The position numbers and the translations under genes were made by a program. The notes under the pieces are model-generated. The model ran no database searches. It saw only the letters and a list, made by a program, of their open reading frames with translations, and was not told the DNA's origin. Shown piece by piece: positions 9,156-17,925 of a stretch of 64,000 nucleotides of DNA. Positions within the stretch are counted from its first letter, which is position 1. Each line of letters opens with the position of its first letter. Origin of the DNA: CAWIUB01 sp963839995 (GTDB taxonomy: Bacteria; Actinomycetota; Actinomycetes; Mycobacteriales; Jatrophihabitantaceae); the NCBI GenBank assembly GCA_963839995.1, contig CAWIXH010000009.1, positions 1 to 64,000 on the forward strand. Direction: 5' to 3'.

Positions 9156-9475
9156 CGCTGGCCTCGGCCTCGACAACCGCGACGCGGACCAGGCGGCGAG
9201 ATGGTGATCGTGGCCTGACTAGCTGCAAGGATGAGTTGCCGCCGCAGGCTTTGACCTGCTGGCCCGCAATTCGGCCCGCAGACTCGTGCCCACTCATGCC
9301 GCTGGTGCCTGATTCGGCGCCAGGGATGCGCAGTGCTGGCACCGATGCCGTGTGTTCCCACGGCAGATCCCGCACTGGCAGTGTGGGGTGAGACAACCGC
9401 ACCCGATCGTGTCCATGGAAGGTAGGTGCAGGCGACGATCAGTAGCCCGAACGAGATGAGCCGCGTGTCCCGGCG

Positions 9476-10354
9476 GTGTCCCCTTGGGCGGGAAGGCTGG
9501 TCGTGGCCGTCGCCGGCGTAAGGGCGCGTCTGGCGCGGATGGCGCGCATGGCGCGTGCTGTCGCTGATGCAGATGCAGATGCAGCCAAGATCGAGTTAGC
9601 TGCTCGGCAGTTCGGGGAGTCGAGGCGCTACCTCGCGCCGGTTGCCTGGGCGGCCGGGGCAATCGTGCTGGTGATCCGCGGGATCAAGCTGCTCGTGTTG
9701 AATTGGCGGCTTTCGCTGGTCCAGTTGGTGCCGGCTGTGTGGGTGTGGTTGGTCATGTGGGATCTCAAGCAGCACACGCTGCGTGGCGCGGCGTTTCGAG
9801 AGTTCACGGTCAGCGGCGCGATCTTGCTCGGTGTGGCGGCGGTGGGCTTGAGCGTTGCGGCATTCTGGTGCAACACCGTCTTCGCGTTCGCGATTGATCG
9901 CCCAAGGCCGTCGATCGTGCCGGCGGTGCGGCAGGCGAACGCGCATCTGGCGCGGATCGTGACCGCGGGATGTTTCGTGGGTCTGCTCTTGGCGGTTGCC
10001 GCTGTGGTGGTACCGCGAATCGGGTCGAAATGGGTCTACGTCGTGGCACTCGGTGGGGTGTTGGGTCTGATGCTGATCAGCTTCGTCGCAATCCCGGCTG
10101 GCATCATCGGCGCGAAACGGGAGAGGTTGCCGCCGAAGCAGGCCGTCGGCAGGTGGGCTGCTGGTGGGGCGTTGAGCGCGGTTGCTATGACACCGGGTTT
10201 CGTGCTCGATCGAATCGGGCTGATTCTGCTTGGGGTGCCGGGCCTGCACATCGTCGGCTTCCTGCTCTTGTCGGCCGGGACCGCCCTATACGCCGCCGGA
10301 ATGTCCTCGGTGCGTGCGGTGAAGCTGAGTATGAAGCTAGGTGGATCCGCGTAG
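9476..10354 (+). CDS. multi-pass membrane protein, unknown function
   Basis: An intact 292-codon frame from GTG 9476. After a basic N-terminus (RARLARMARMARAV) there are about six hydrophobic helices: residues about 52-72, 76-92, 112-132, 160-182, 187-207 and 240-272. Codon use is less GC-extreme than in the element genes to the left, suggesting a different origin. The periodic loops (FAIDRPRPSIVPAVRQANAHL) resemble YhjD/YihY-like or DUF-type integral membrane proteins, but no family is certain. No partner gene is adjacent. Confidence 0.65.
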   Translation: MSPWAGRLVVAVAGVRARLARMARMARAVADADADAAKIELAARQFGESRRYLAPVAWAAGAIVLVIRGIKLLVLNWRLSLVQLVPAVWVWLVMWDLKQHTLRGAAFREFTVSGAILLGVAAVGLSVAAFWCNTVFAFAIDRPRPSIVPAVRQANAHLARIVTAGCFVGLLLAVAAVVVPRIGSKWVYVVALGGVLGLMLISFVAIPAGIIGAKRERLPPKQAVGRWAAGGALSAVAMTPGFVLDRIGLILLGVPGLHIVGFLLLSAGTALYAAGMSSVRAVKLSMKLGGSA

Positions 10355-10611
10355 CACCCCGACGCGGGGGATGCTGGCAGGCACCCTTCGCGCTTGTGGG
10401 CATCATCGACGGGTTTGAACCGCGGGTGGCCACACGCCGCCTCGGCCCTTCCCGGTACGCCGGATGAGATGCGTGTCGCGTTCAGAACCTCGCGTCGACA
10501 ACGCAGGGAACTGCCAAGATGGCAGCCGCCATCGTGTCGCTAGTCCAGCCGTTGGGTGTCAACCGTGATGCTGATCCCCGCGCGGGGTCGAATCGATCGT
10601 CGGGTCTGGCA

Positions 10612-10745
10612 ATGACGTTCGACCTGATCCTGATCGCGCTTGCCGTCTCGCTGTACCCGTTGCCGCTCACCGCGTTCATCCTCGTCCTCAGCGCACCCGG
10701 CGGCACCCGGACAGGAGCCGGCTTCCTCACCGGGTGGCTCGCTAA
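10612..10745 (+). pseudogene. GAP/Sap-family membrane protein, N-terminal fragment
   Basis: ATG 10612 opens MTFDLILIALAVSLYPLPLT, followed by AFILVLSAPGGTRTGAGFL and GWLA. This matches the start of GAP (sulfolipid-1-addressing protein-like) membrane proteins of actinobacteria. Similarity ends abruptly near 10745, where unrelated sequence and a slipin fragment begin. Only the first transmembrane helix remains. Confidence 0.5.
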
Positions 10746-10835
10746 TCCGAAGATCGCCGTGAGCGGGCAGCGGTAGTCGGCCGAGGTCTGCGCGGCGTGT
10801 TGTGGTTGGAGCGGGGTCAGGTTCAGTCGCAAGGG

Positions 10836-11445
10836 CATCATTACGCGCGACAACGTCAGCGTAGATGTCTCGGCTGTCGCGTACTTCCGGGTCGTCGATG
10901 CGGTGAAGTCAGTCGTTGCGATCGAGAATGTCCAGGCGGCGATCAATCAGATCGCGCAAACGACGCTACGCAAGGTTGTCGGGCGGCACACATTGGACGA
11001 AACGCTGTCCGAAACCGACCGCATCAACCTGGATATCCGGCAGATCCTCGCTACGCCGGAATGGGGGGTCGAGATAACCCTTGTCGAGTTGAAGGACATC
11101 CAGCTGCCCGAAAGCATGAAGCGGGCCATGGCCAAGCAGGCCGAGGCGGAACGTGAGAAGCGCGCAAAGATCATTAACGCCGAAGGCGAATCCCTCGCCG
11201 CCAGTGCGCTAGGCGACGCCTCGGACGTCATGATGGCCCACCCGCTCGCGTTGCAGCTGCGCAACCTGCAGAGCCTGGTCGATTTTCGGCGTGGACAAGA
11301 ACACGACGGTGGTATTCCCTGCGCCCCTGATGAGCACCATCGTCGAACTCGGTGCATTTCTTGCTCGGGAGACAGCAGCAGCGAAGAGCGCCACCTCGGT
11401 TGACCGCACGCAGCTCGTTCCGACCATCGCGCCGAATGGCGGGTG
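10836..11445 (+). pseudogene. slipin/stomatin (SPFH/Band 7) protein, 5'-truncated and frameshifted
   Basis: A clear slipin core is readable: ITRDNVSVDVSAVAYFRVVD, then AINQIAQTTLRKVVGRHTLD, ILATPEWGVEITLVELKDI and the PESMKRAMAKQAEAEREKRA coiled region. The N-terminal membrane hairpin is missing. Near 11283 the frame changes and the usual C-terminus continues (GVDKNTTVVFPAP...) to a stop at 11443-11445. Slipins scaffold membrane protease complexes; this remnant lacks the membrane anchor. It is preceded by the GAP fragment, so two different gene pieces were joined near 10750-10830. Confidence 0.65.
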
Positions 11446-11508
11446 ACCGCCGATGCCGCGGCGCACGCACCTTTCTGATCGAGTCGACAGCGTTCAAGCA
11501 GAAGCTAG

Positions 11509-13150
11509 CTACTTCGACCTGAAAAAGTCGATGCTCGCGTTGTAGGGCTCGTGGGTGATGGCGAGGGCTGCGGGCGCGGAAGATGTTGATCTGCCGATCG
11601 GGGTCTGGTCAGCTGGTCATGGCCGCGATCTTGGCGAGGTTGTGGGTGAACGCGCCGTGCCCTGCCCATATCCGAGCACCTTGGATTCCGTCGATGCGGG
11701 TGCGGTCCCATCCGTAGTTGCGTTTGAGGTTGCTGATTCGGCCCTCGCTGCCGGTTCGCCATTTCACGGTTCGCCGGAACGCTGGTCGGTGTTCGGCGGC
11801 TTGGCGGGCCTTGCCGGGTCTGCCCTTGCGGGGGATCACGACGTTGCTGACGCCCAGGTCGTGCAGGTCGTCTTCGACCTGCTGCTCGCCGTAGCCGCGG
11901 TCGGCGGTGACGGTGCGCGGTGGTCGCTTGGTGCGGGCGCGGACTCGTTGCACTGCCGGGGTCAGGCGAGGCGCGTCGGGCGGGTTGCCGGTCTGCACGT
12001 CGTGGTCGAGCACGACGCCGTCCTCGTTGTCCACGACTTGGCCCTTGTAGCCGAACTCCACGGGTTTGCCGAGCCTGCCTTTGGCGATCGCCCGGGCGTC
12101 GGGGTCGTGCAGGCTGACCCGCCGCGTCGCGCCGTCCGGCGTGATGCCGGCGACCCGCTGGCGGGTCTGGCAGGCGATGCGCCGTGTCACCTCGAGCAAC
12201 TCGGCCAGGTCGTTGACCGCACGCCGTAGCGCTCCGCGGCGCCGTCCGGCGGCGGCGTCACGCAGCCCGCATTCGGCCAGCTGCGCAGCCTTGTGCTGCG
12301 CTCGGCGCAGCGCCCGCTTGGCGTTGGCCAGCAGCCGCTCGGCATCGGTCCCGGCCTTCTCGGCCAGCTGTGCCAGTTCCCCGGTGATGCGCCGTACCGC
12401 GGCCTGCGCCTCGTCCTGGCCCGCCGCGGCGCGCAGCCGCAGCTTCGACCCGATCGCGTGCGCCCGCCTGCCCGCCGAGCGGGACCGGTCCCGGATTCTG
12501 GTGCGGGTCGCGCCGCCGGCGGCCTGGATGCGCCGCCCGGTCGCGGCGATCCGGCGGATCGCCTTGGCCAGCAGCCCCGAGTCGGTCGGATAGGCCACGT
12601 TGGCCGGCAACACCGTCGTGTCCACCCGCAGCCTGCCGGTGCGCAGCAGCTTCGCCTCGGCCGCCTTGGCCAGCAGGGCCTCGTTCAACCCGTCCACCGC
12701 CGCTGCGCCGCACCGGGTGGTCAGCTTCATCACCGTCGTCGGATGCGGCACCGGCCCGTCCAGCGGGATCCGGCACAACCGCCGCCACGTGATCGAGTCG
12801 GCCACCTCCCGGCACAGCGTCTCGTAGCCGAGCCGGTAGCGAAACTTCAAGAACATCAGCCGCAGGTAAATCTCCATCGGCGTCGACGGGCGGCCGACTC
12901 GCGGATCAAACAACGGCGCGAACGGCGCGAAGAACGCCGGGTCATCGAGCAGCTCGTCAACCCGGGCCAGTTCGGCCGACAACACCAACAACTCCGCCGG
13001 GAGCGTCGACTCCCACAACCACACCTGATCGCCTACCGTACGAAACACGATGGCCTCGATCCCTTCCAACCCAAGGGTCCGAGGCCATCCTCCCGATCAA
13101 CGGCCCCCTCCGCGGGACCGCCACGCGGCGACTTTTTCAGGTCGAAGTAG
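11509..13150 (-). mobile_element. complete IS (IS4/IS5 superfamily type) with 22-bp inverted repeats
   Basis: Perfect 22-bp terminal inverted repeats lie at 11509-11530 and 13129-13150 (outer end CTACTTCGACCTG). They are flanked by CTAG at 11505-11508 and 13151-13154, a 4-bp target duplication typical of the IS5 group. The element is 1642 bp and holds one long transposase gene on the minus strand. Perfect ends, an intact transposase and a visible target duplication suggest recent insertion, in contrast to the other IS remnants here. Confidence 0.85.
11609..13069 (-). CDS. tnp: DDE transposase with DUF772-type N-terminus
   Basis: An intact 486-codon gene fills the IS. The N-terminus (LPAELLVLSAELARVDELL; FFAPFAPLFDPRVGRPSTP; YRLGYETLCREVADSITW) is the DUF772 domain found in IS5/IS1182-like transposases. 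A long Arg/Ala-rich insertion (residues about 170-300) is followed by the catalytic half: KPVEFGYKGQVVDNEDGVVLD, then TADRGYGEQ with a catalytic Asp and NLKRNYGWDRTRIDG near the C-terminus. Translation starts at TTG 13069 because no ATG lies upstream in frame. It cuts and joins the 22-bp ends described for the IS. Confidence 0.85.
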   Translation of the reverse strand: MEGIEAIVFRTVGDQVWLWESTLPAELLVLSAELARVDELLDDPAFFAPFAPLFDPRVGRPSTPMEIYLRLMFLKFRYRLGYETLCREVADSITWRRLCRIPLDGPVPHPTTVMKLTTRCGAAAVDGLNEALLAKAAEAKLLRTGRLRVDTTVLPANVAYPTDSGLLAKAIRRIAATGRRIQAAGGATRTRIRDRSRSAGRRAHAIGSKLRLRAAAGQDEAQAAVRRITGELAQLAEKAGTDAERLLANAKRALRRAQHKAAQLAECGLRDAAAGRRRGALRRAVNDLAELLEVTRRIACQTRQRVAGITPDGATRRVSLHDPDARAIAKGRLGKPVEFGYKGQVVDNEDGVVLDHDVQTGNPPDAPRLTPAVQRVRARTKRPPRTVTADRGYGEQQVEDDLHDLGVSNVVIPRKGRPGKARQAAEHRPAFRRTVKWRTGSEGRISNLKRNYGWDRTRIDGIQGARIWAGHGAFTHNLAKIAAMTS

Positions 13151-13426
13151 CTAGCTGCCCGCGGCGTACCTGATCAGCTCGCCGCCGCCTGTCGGCTGTC
13201 TCCAATGCCCCGCTACGTGTGGGTGGTCGAGATCGTCGACCGGTACCGGCGGAGCATGGGGCAACCCGACGTTCTTGGAGAGATCGTTATCGATGCGACG
13301 CTCACCCAGTTCGAGCCGCTCGCAGCGGTCATGGCGTTACACGTCGACGGCTTCGCGTTTGTCACGGGCGTCGACCAGTCGCCAGCTGTCCAGCAGAACC
13401 TGCCCACCATGCAGGTCTATCGCACA

Positions 13427-13941
13427 GGGTGTCCACCTTCACCGCGTTCGCCTCCACCAAGACGCCGGTCACCGCGCGACTGATCGTGCGCCGCGTCCGC
13501 GACGCCAACCCCCACCACGTTCACGTGAACGCCCAAGGCGAGCTGTTCCCGGTCTGGCGCCACCACCCCTTCTTCACCAACAACACCGAGCCGACCACGC
13601 AAGCCGACATCACCCACCGCCGGCACGCGATCATCGAGACGGTGTTCGCCGACCTCATCGACGGACTGTTGACCCATTCACCATCGGGCCGGTTCGCCGC
13701 GAACGGCGCATGGGCCATCTGCGCGGCGATCACGCACAACCTGGTGCGCGCCGCCGGCACCCTGGCCAGCCCGCGCCATTCCGTGGCCCGCGGCGCGACG
13801 CTGCGCCGTCACATCGTCGCCGTGCCCGCCCGCCTTGCCCGACCCCAACGCCGCGGCATGCTCCACCTGCCCGCGCACTGGCCCTGGGCCACCTCCGCGG
13901 AGCGGGACCATCAGGCCAGCGGCTCCACGGATCGAAGCTAA
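13427..13941 (+). mobile_element. IS1380-family transposase, C-terminal fragment
   Basis: From about 13427 the frame reads TKTPVTARLIVRRVRDANPH, FFTNNTEP, ADITHRRHAIIETVFADL and SGRFAANGAWAICAAITHNL, then ARPQRRGMLHLPAHWPW before the stop at 13941. This is the C-terminal third of an IS1380-type DDE transposase. The catalytic N-terminal two thirds are missing. It is fused at its left end to the split hypothetical gene, so an insertion or deletion removed both gene halves. Confidence 0.75.
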
Positions 13942-13960
13942 GGCCTAATCTGATGTAGAG

Positions 13961-14722
13961 ATGACCGGCTCGGTCGGAACGCTTGACTGGGCAATCGAGA
14001 CGAACGGTCGATTGTCGGCACCCGACCGCGCCCGGCTGCTGGCACAGGGATTGCTCATCGAGTCCCGATCATGGTCGGAGCGAGCGCTGCGACGTCTCGG
14101 CCTGGCACGCGGTCGCCTAGCCGAGATCGACCTCGATGCGCTGCGAATCCCCGACTCGCCGGTGTGCCAGGCCGCCGAAGAGATGTGCGCGGTGGGGACC
14201 CCGCCAGTGGTCCTGCTCCACTCGCAACGCTCTTACGTCTGGAGCGCCATTCTCGCTGTCCACGACGGCATCGCCTTCGACGAGGAACTGCTGTGGGTCG
14301 CGTCCCTGCTGCACGACCTCGGTTTCGTCGATCGCGGCGTCACCGCTACGGCGGAGTGCTTCACGCTCGTCGGTGCACGTGCCGCGCTCGGCCTCCACGC
14401 CGAAGGTTGGGACGTCACCCGCCGGCGGTCCGTGGCCGAAGCCATCACCTTGCACCTCAACCTGCGGGTCGACCTGAGCCACGGGCCCGAGGCCCACTTG
14501 TTGTGGGCCGGTACCCGTCTCGACGCCGTCGGTCTGCGCCACTGGGACATCGCGCCGGCCACCATCGCGTCGGTGCTGCAGCGCTACCCGCGACTCGATC
14601 TGAAGGACTACTTCCCCGCCGTGTTCGACAAGGAAGCGACGCTCGCGCCCGGATCACGCACGCATTTCTACACGCGATACCTGGGTGCCAGCCGCCGCGT
14701 CCGGCGCGCACCGCTGCCGTGA
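13961..14722 (+). CDS. HD-domain phosphohydrolase-like protein
   Basis: An intact 253-codon frame from ATG 13961. The HD fold is seen from residue about 85: LLHSQRSYVWSA supplies the first His, SLLHDLGF the central His-Asp pair, and AITLHLNLRVDL a further His. These residues bind the metal in HD hydrolases, including cyanamide-hydratase-like members. The C-terminus (THFYTRYLGASRRVRRAPLP) ends close to the IS256 fragment, so the last residues may be altered by that junction. Substrate unknown. Confidence 0.75.
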   Translation: MTGSVGTLDWAIETNGRLSAPDRARLLAQGLLIESRSWSERALRRLGLARGRLAEIDLDALRIPDSPVCQAAEEMCAVGTPPVVLLHSQRSYVWSAILAVHDGIAFDEELLWVASLLHDLGFVDRGVTATAECFTLVGARAALGLHAEGWDVTRRRSVAEAITLHLNLRVDLSHGPEAHLLWAGTRLDAVGLRHWDIAPATIASVLQRYPRLDLKDYFPAVFDKEATLAPGSRTHFYTRYLGASRRVRRAPLP

Positions 14723-14769
14723 ATCGGGCGTCACCATCAACCACGAGCACGTAGTGAGCCGTCGCTTGT

Positions 14770-15410
14770 CAGGAGCTTCTCGACCGTTCAAGGCGCTGCT
14801 GACCGACCTGGTCGAGCGCGGCCTATCGGTCGAGGACGGGCTGCTGGTCGTCCTCGACGGCGCCAAGGCGCTGTCCGCGGCGGTGCGGGAGGTCTTCGGC
14901 GACAAGGCGGCCGTGCAGCGTTGCACTTTGCACAAGCGGCGCAACGTCGCTGACCACCTGCCGGACAAGGACAAGGACTGGGTCGACGCCAAGTTGGTCA
15001 AGGCCTTCGCCCACCCCGACCCGGAGCAGGGGCTGCGCAACGCCCGCGACCTGGCCACCGCGCTCGAGCGCGCCCATCCCGGCGCGGCCGCGTCGCTGCG
15101 CGAGGGCCTGGAGGAGATGTTCACCGTCGCCCGCCTCGGCATCGACGGCCGGCTGGCCAAGACATTGACCACGTCCAACCCGGTCGAGTCGATGATCTCC
15201 ATCGCCCGCACCACCAACCGCAACGTCACCCGCTGGCGCGACGGGCAGATGGTGCTGCGCTGGACCGCGGCCGGCATGCTCAACGCCGAGCGCTCGTTCC
15301 GCCGCATCAAGGGCTACAAGCAGATGCCGCAACTGGTCGCCGCTCTCTACCGACACGCCCACCCCGACACGACCAACGACCGCGCCGAAACTGTCGGCGC
15401 CGCCGCATAG
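14770..15410 (+). mobile_element. IS256 (mutator-type) transposase, 5'-truncated
   Basis: Readable from FKALLTDLVERGLSVEDGLL through VVLDGAKALSAAVREVFGD, AVQRCTLHKRRNVADHLP, DLATALERAHPGAAASL, TLTTSNPVESMISIARTTNR and VTRWRDGQMVLRW to a stop at 15410. This is the C-terminal half of an IS256-type transposase, with the second catalytic Asp (VVLDGAK) and the Glu (NPVESM) present but the N-terminal DNA-binding half and first Asp missing. It abuts the end of the HD gene. Confidence 0.85.
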
Positions 15411-15527
15411 AGTTCACCGTGGATCGTCACCCAAGTTCCACACGGCTCGGGACATGCTCTGCGACGCCACCGCTGTCGGCATAGTTGCCGGTTCGGCCTA
15501 GATCGACCTATGCGGACATCGGCATAG

Positions 15528-15950
15528 TTCGACGAGGCACACCTGCTCGACAACGCGCAGCTGGAAGCCGTCCGCATGCTCACGAACCACGACATGGATT
15601 CGGGTGCGCCCTTCGCGGCGCTGCTGATCGGGCAGCCGACACTGCGGCAGCGACTGCGCCTCGGCGTGCTCGCCGCCCTGGACCAGCGGATCACCGTCCG
15701 CTACGCCCTCACCGGCATGAGCCCCGCCGAGACCAGTGACTACGTCACGCACCACGTCAAGATCGCCGGCCGGTCCGACCCGCTGTTCAGCGACGACGCG
15801 ATCACCCTCATCCACAACGCCTCACGCGGCTACCCGCGCGCGGTCAACAACCTCGCGATCAACGCGCTCACCGCCGCGTTCGCCCGCAACAGCAGCATCG
15901 TCGACGAGAAAGCCGCCCGCATCGCCATCTCCGAGACCGGAGCCGATTAA
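15528..15950 (+). mobile_element. transposon AAA ATPase (TniB/ExeA-like), C-terminal half
   Basis: Starts mid-motif at DEAHLLDNAQLEAVRMLTNH (Walker B) and runs to the stop at 15950. It is clearly related to the complete ATPase at 35345-36157 (shared pattern: PFAALLxGQPTLR, LAALDQRI, LFSDDAxTLIHxxSRG, PRAVNN.AI). The Walker A half is missing. Downstream come a hairpin (15995-16028) and a GCCGGACAACA end at 16081-16091 that resembles the reverse complement of a TGTTG-type transposon terminus. It therefore marks the right end of a second, related transposon. Confidence 0.75.
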
Positions 15951-15994
15951 CCCGTCGGCCTCAGCACGCCGAGCACGGCGTCACCAAACCGACG

Positions 15995-16028
15995 AAGGCC
16001 CCGTCCGATCAACGCGGGCGGGGCCCTT
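15995..16028 (+). terminator. hairpin after transposon ATPase fragment
   Basis: AAGGCCCCGTCCG pairs with CGGGCGGGGCCCTT across an eight-base loop, with one bulge or mismatch. It sits 45 bp after the ATPase stop. A comparable hairpin follows the complete ATPase at 35291-35319. Confidence 0.5.
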
Positions 16029-16275
16029 CCACACACCGATCATCGGCAAACCCAATGACGGCATCATCGGCAAGATCAACGCCGGACAACACACGTCTAT
16101 CACGCGCGTCTGCGTCCTAAAGGCTGTGATGAATACCGGTACGAGTGACATGTCCGCACGAAAGGGCATCGAAATCTGCCTTGTCACCATTGGGGGGAAC
16201 CAGCCTGCCGAGTAGCGTCAGCCGTTCGCGGGCCGGTGCCTCGTCGCCCCGGTCTGGGGGTTTCTTGGGGGGACG

Positions 16276-17904
16276 ATGAGGGCTTCGCCCGTCGACCCGG
16301 CGATTAGTGCACCAGTAGCACTGAGCGGCCGGGTAATGACCATGAATGACCAACGTACCGTCTTGGACGACGGTGTCGTCTATGCGCGAGATGGTGCAAT
16401 TACGGCGGTGCTTCCGGCTGCGGCGCCGGCCCCGTCAGGGTATGAGCAGGTGGCGCGCCTATCGACCGGCGGCACGATATGTCCAGGGCTTATCGAATTG
16501 CATAATCACCTGCCATATGACGTGTTATCGCTTTGGCGGGTGCCGAAGAAATTCGGCGACCGGGACAAGTGGAGTGGCACGTCGACTCCGGACTACCACC
16601 GCCTTATCTCCGGCCCGATGGGCGTGCTCGGCCGCGACGCCGACGTCGTGCCCGCGGTAGTGCGCTATGTCGAAATGCGGTGCCTGCTGGGCGGTACCAC
16701 CACGAGCCAGGGCGTCGCCCTGGCTTCGGCCCCGGGAATCGTCACCCATTACCGGGGCCTGGTCCGCAACGTCGAGTCGACGGGTGACCCGCAACTGCCG
16801 CCCGCCGCGACGCATATCGCCGACGTGGAGGCGAGCGCAGCCGACCACTTCCTGGCGCGGATCTCCGGGCCGCAGAAGCTGATTCTGCATCTGGCCGAAG
16901 GCGTCGACGACTCGGCGCACCGGCACTTCGAGGCGTTGCAGATCACTCCCGGGACCTGGGCGATCACCGGCAGCCTGATCGGGATCCACTGCGTCGCGCT
17001 CAACCCGGAGGACTTCGCGGTGTTCGCGGCCCACGGCGGGTCGATGGTGTGGTCGCCACTGTCGAATCTGCTCCTGTACGGGCAGACCGCGAACGTCGGC
17101 GCCGCACTCGACGCCGGCGTGCCGGTCGCGCTCGGGTCGGACTGGGCACCGTCGGGCAGCAAGAACCTGCTGGGCGAACTGAAGGTGGCGCGCCTGGCCG
17201 CGCCGGGTGCCGGGGCCGACCTCTCGGCTCGGGACCTGACCGCGATGGCGACGAGGAACCCGGCCCGGCTGCTCGGCTGGGACGAACACATCGGCAGCCT
17301 CGAGGCGGGCAAACGGGCCGACTTGATCGTCGTTGAGGGAACCGCGGGCGACCCGTACGACGCGCTGCTCGATGCGACCGAGGCGCAGATCGACCTGGTG
17401 GTGATCAACGGCGTGCCGCGTGCCGGCACCAGCAACCTGATGGCCGGGCTCGGACTCGGCGGTGGCGAGAAACTCGAAATCGGCGGGCAGGTGCGCGTGC
17501 TCAATCTCGCGCAGGCGGGCGCCGACCCGGCCGTCGCGGCGTTGTCAGTGGCCGAGGCCATCGACCGACTCGAGCACGCATTGGCCGCCCTGCCCAACTC
17601 ATCGGGCCCGGCACATGCACTGAGCATCATGCCGACGCCGGATCATGCCCTGCTCGCGGTGGACGGCGTCATCGACAACCACATGTCGCCGCGTCCCCAC
17701 CTGCCCTTCGGCGGTTCGCTCACTGGGCCGAACCTGCCCGGCGCTCGCACGGCGCAGGCGATCGGCGGCGCAGTACCGCTGCCCGCGTTGACGCTCGACC
17801 CGCTCACCGCGGTCGACAACCCCGCCTACTACAAGACATTGGCCGACGAAGTGAACCTGCCCGTCGAGATACGCGACGGGCTTTCCGCGCTCGCGCCGGT
17901 GTGA
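16276..17904 (+). CDS. amidohydrolase-superfamily metalloenzyme
   Basis: An intact 542-codon frame from ATG 16276, preceded by a GGGGGGA stretch. The protein has the composite fold of metal-dependent amidohydrolases. An N-terminal beta strand domain (VALSGRVMTMNDQRTVLDDG) comes first, then the first metal ligands in GLIELHNHLPYDVL, a His in LILHLAEGVDDSAH, another in GIHCVALN and the Asp in VALGSDWAPSGSKNLL. The closing TRNPARLLGW...GSLEAGKRADLIVVEG belongs to the cytosine-deaminase/TrzN-like branch. The last about 100 residues are an unusual extension. It probably hydrolyses a cyclic amide or deaminates a heterocycle; the substrate cannot be read. It heads a run of four intact genes. Confidence 0.85.
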   Translation: MRASPVDPAISAPVALSGRVMTMNDQRTVLDDGVVYARDGAITAVLPAAAPAPSGYEQVARLSTGGTICPGLIELHNHLPYDVLSLWRVPKKFGDRDKWSGTSTPDYHRLISGPMGVLGRDADVVPAVVRYVEMRCLLGGTTTSQGVALASAPGIVTHYRGLVRNVESTGDPQLPPAATHIADVEASAADHFLARISGPQKLILHLAEGVDDSAHRHFEALQITPGTWAITGSLIGIHCVALNPEDFAVFAAHGGSMVWSPLSNLLLYGQTANVGAALDAGVPVALGSDWAPSGSKNLLGELKVARLAAPGAGADLSARDLTAMATRNPARLLGWDEHIGSLEAGKRADLIVVEGTAGDPYDALLDATEAQIDLVVINGVPRAGTSNLMAGLGLGGGEKLEIGGQVRVLNLAQAGADPAVAALSVAEAIDRLEHALAALPNSSGPAHALSIMPTPDHALLAVDGVIDNHMSPRPHLPFGGSLTGPNLPGARTAQAIGGAVPLPALTLDPLTAVDNPAYYKTLADEVNLPVEIRDGLSALAPV

Positions 17905-17925
17905 CGATCCCGCAGGAAGGTTGCC

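Larger units (their letters stand above)
11436..13428 (+). pseudogene. hypothetical gene split by the IS at 11509-13150 and truncated at its 3' end
   Basis: Removing the IS and one CTAG copy joins ...TAFKQK at 11504 to LAARGVPDQLAAACRL after 13155 in one continuous frame. That frame begins at ATG 11436 (MAGDRRCRGARTFLIE) and continues through SPMPRYVWVVEIVDRYRRSM and AAVMALHVDGFAFVTGVD to about 13425. There it runs into an IS1380 fragment. The protein family is not recognised; the mature part is a mixed alpha/beta sequence without membrane segments. ATG 11436 overlaps the end of the slipin remnant. Confidence 0.6.

Noticed and set aside
10482..10946. 154-codon minus-strand frame
   Set aside because: Overlaps GAP and slipin fragments on the other strand and has no family-like segments.
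16525..17630. overlapping minus-strand frames of 254 and 293 codons
   Set aside because: Antisense to the amidohydrolase; no recognisable product.
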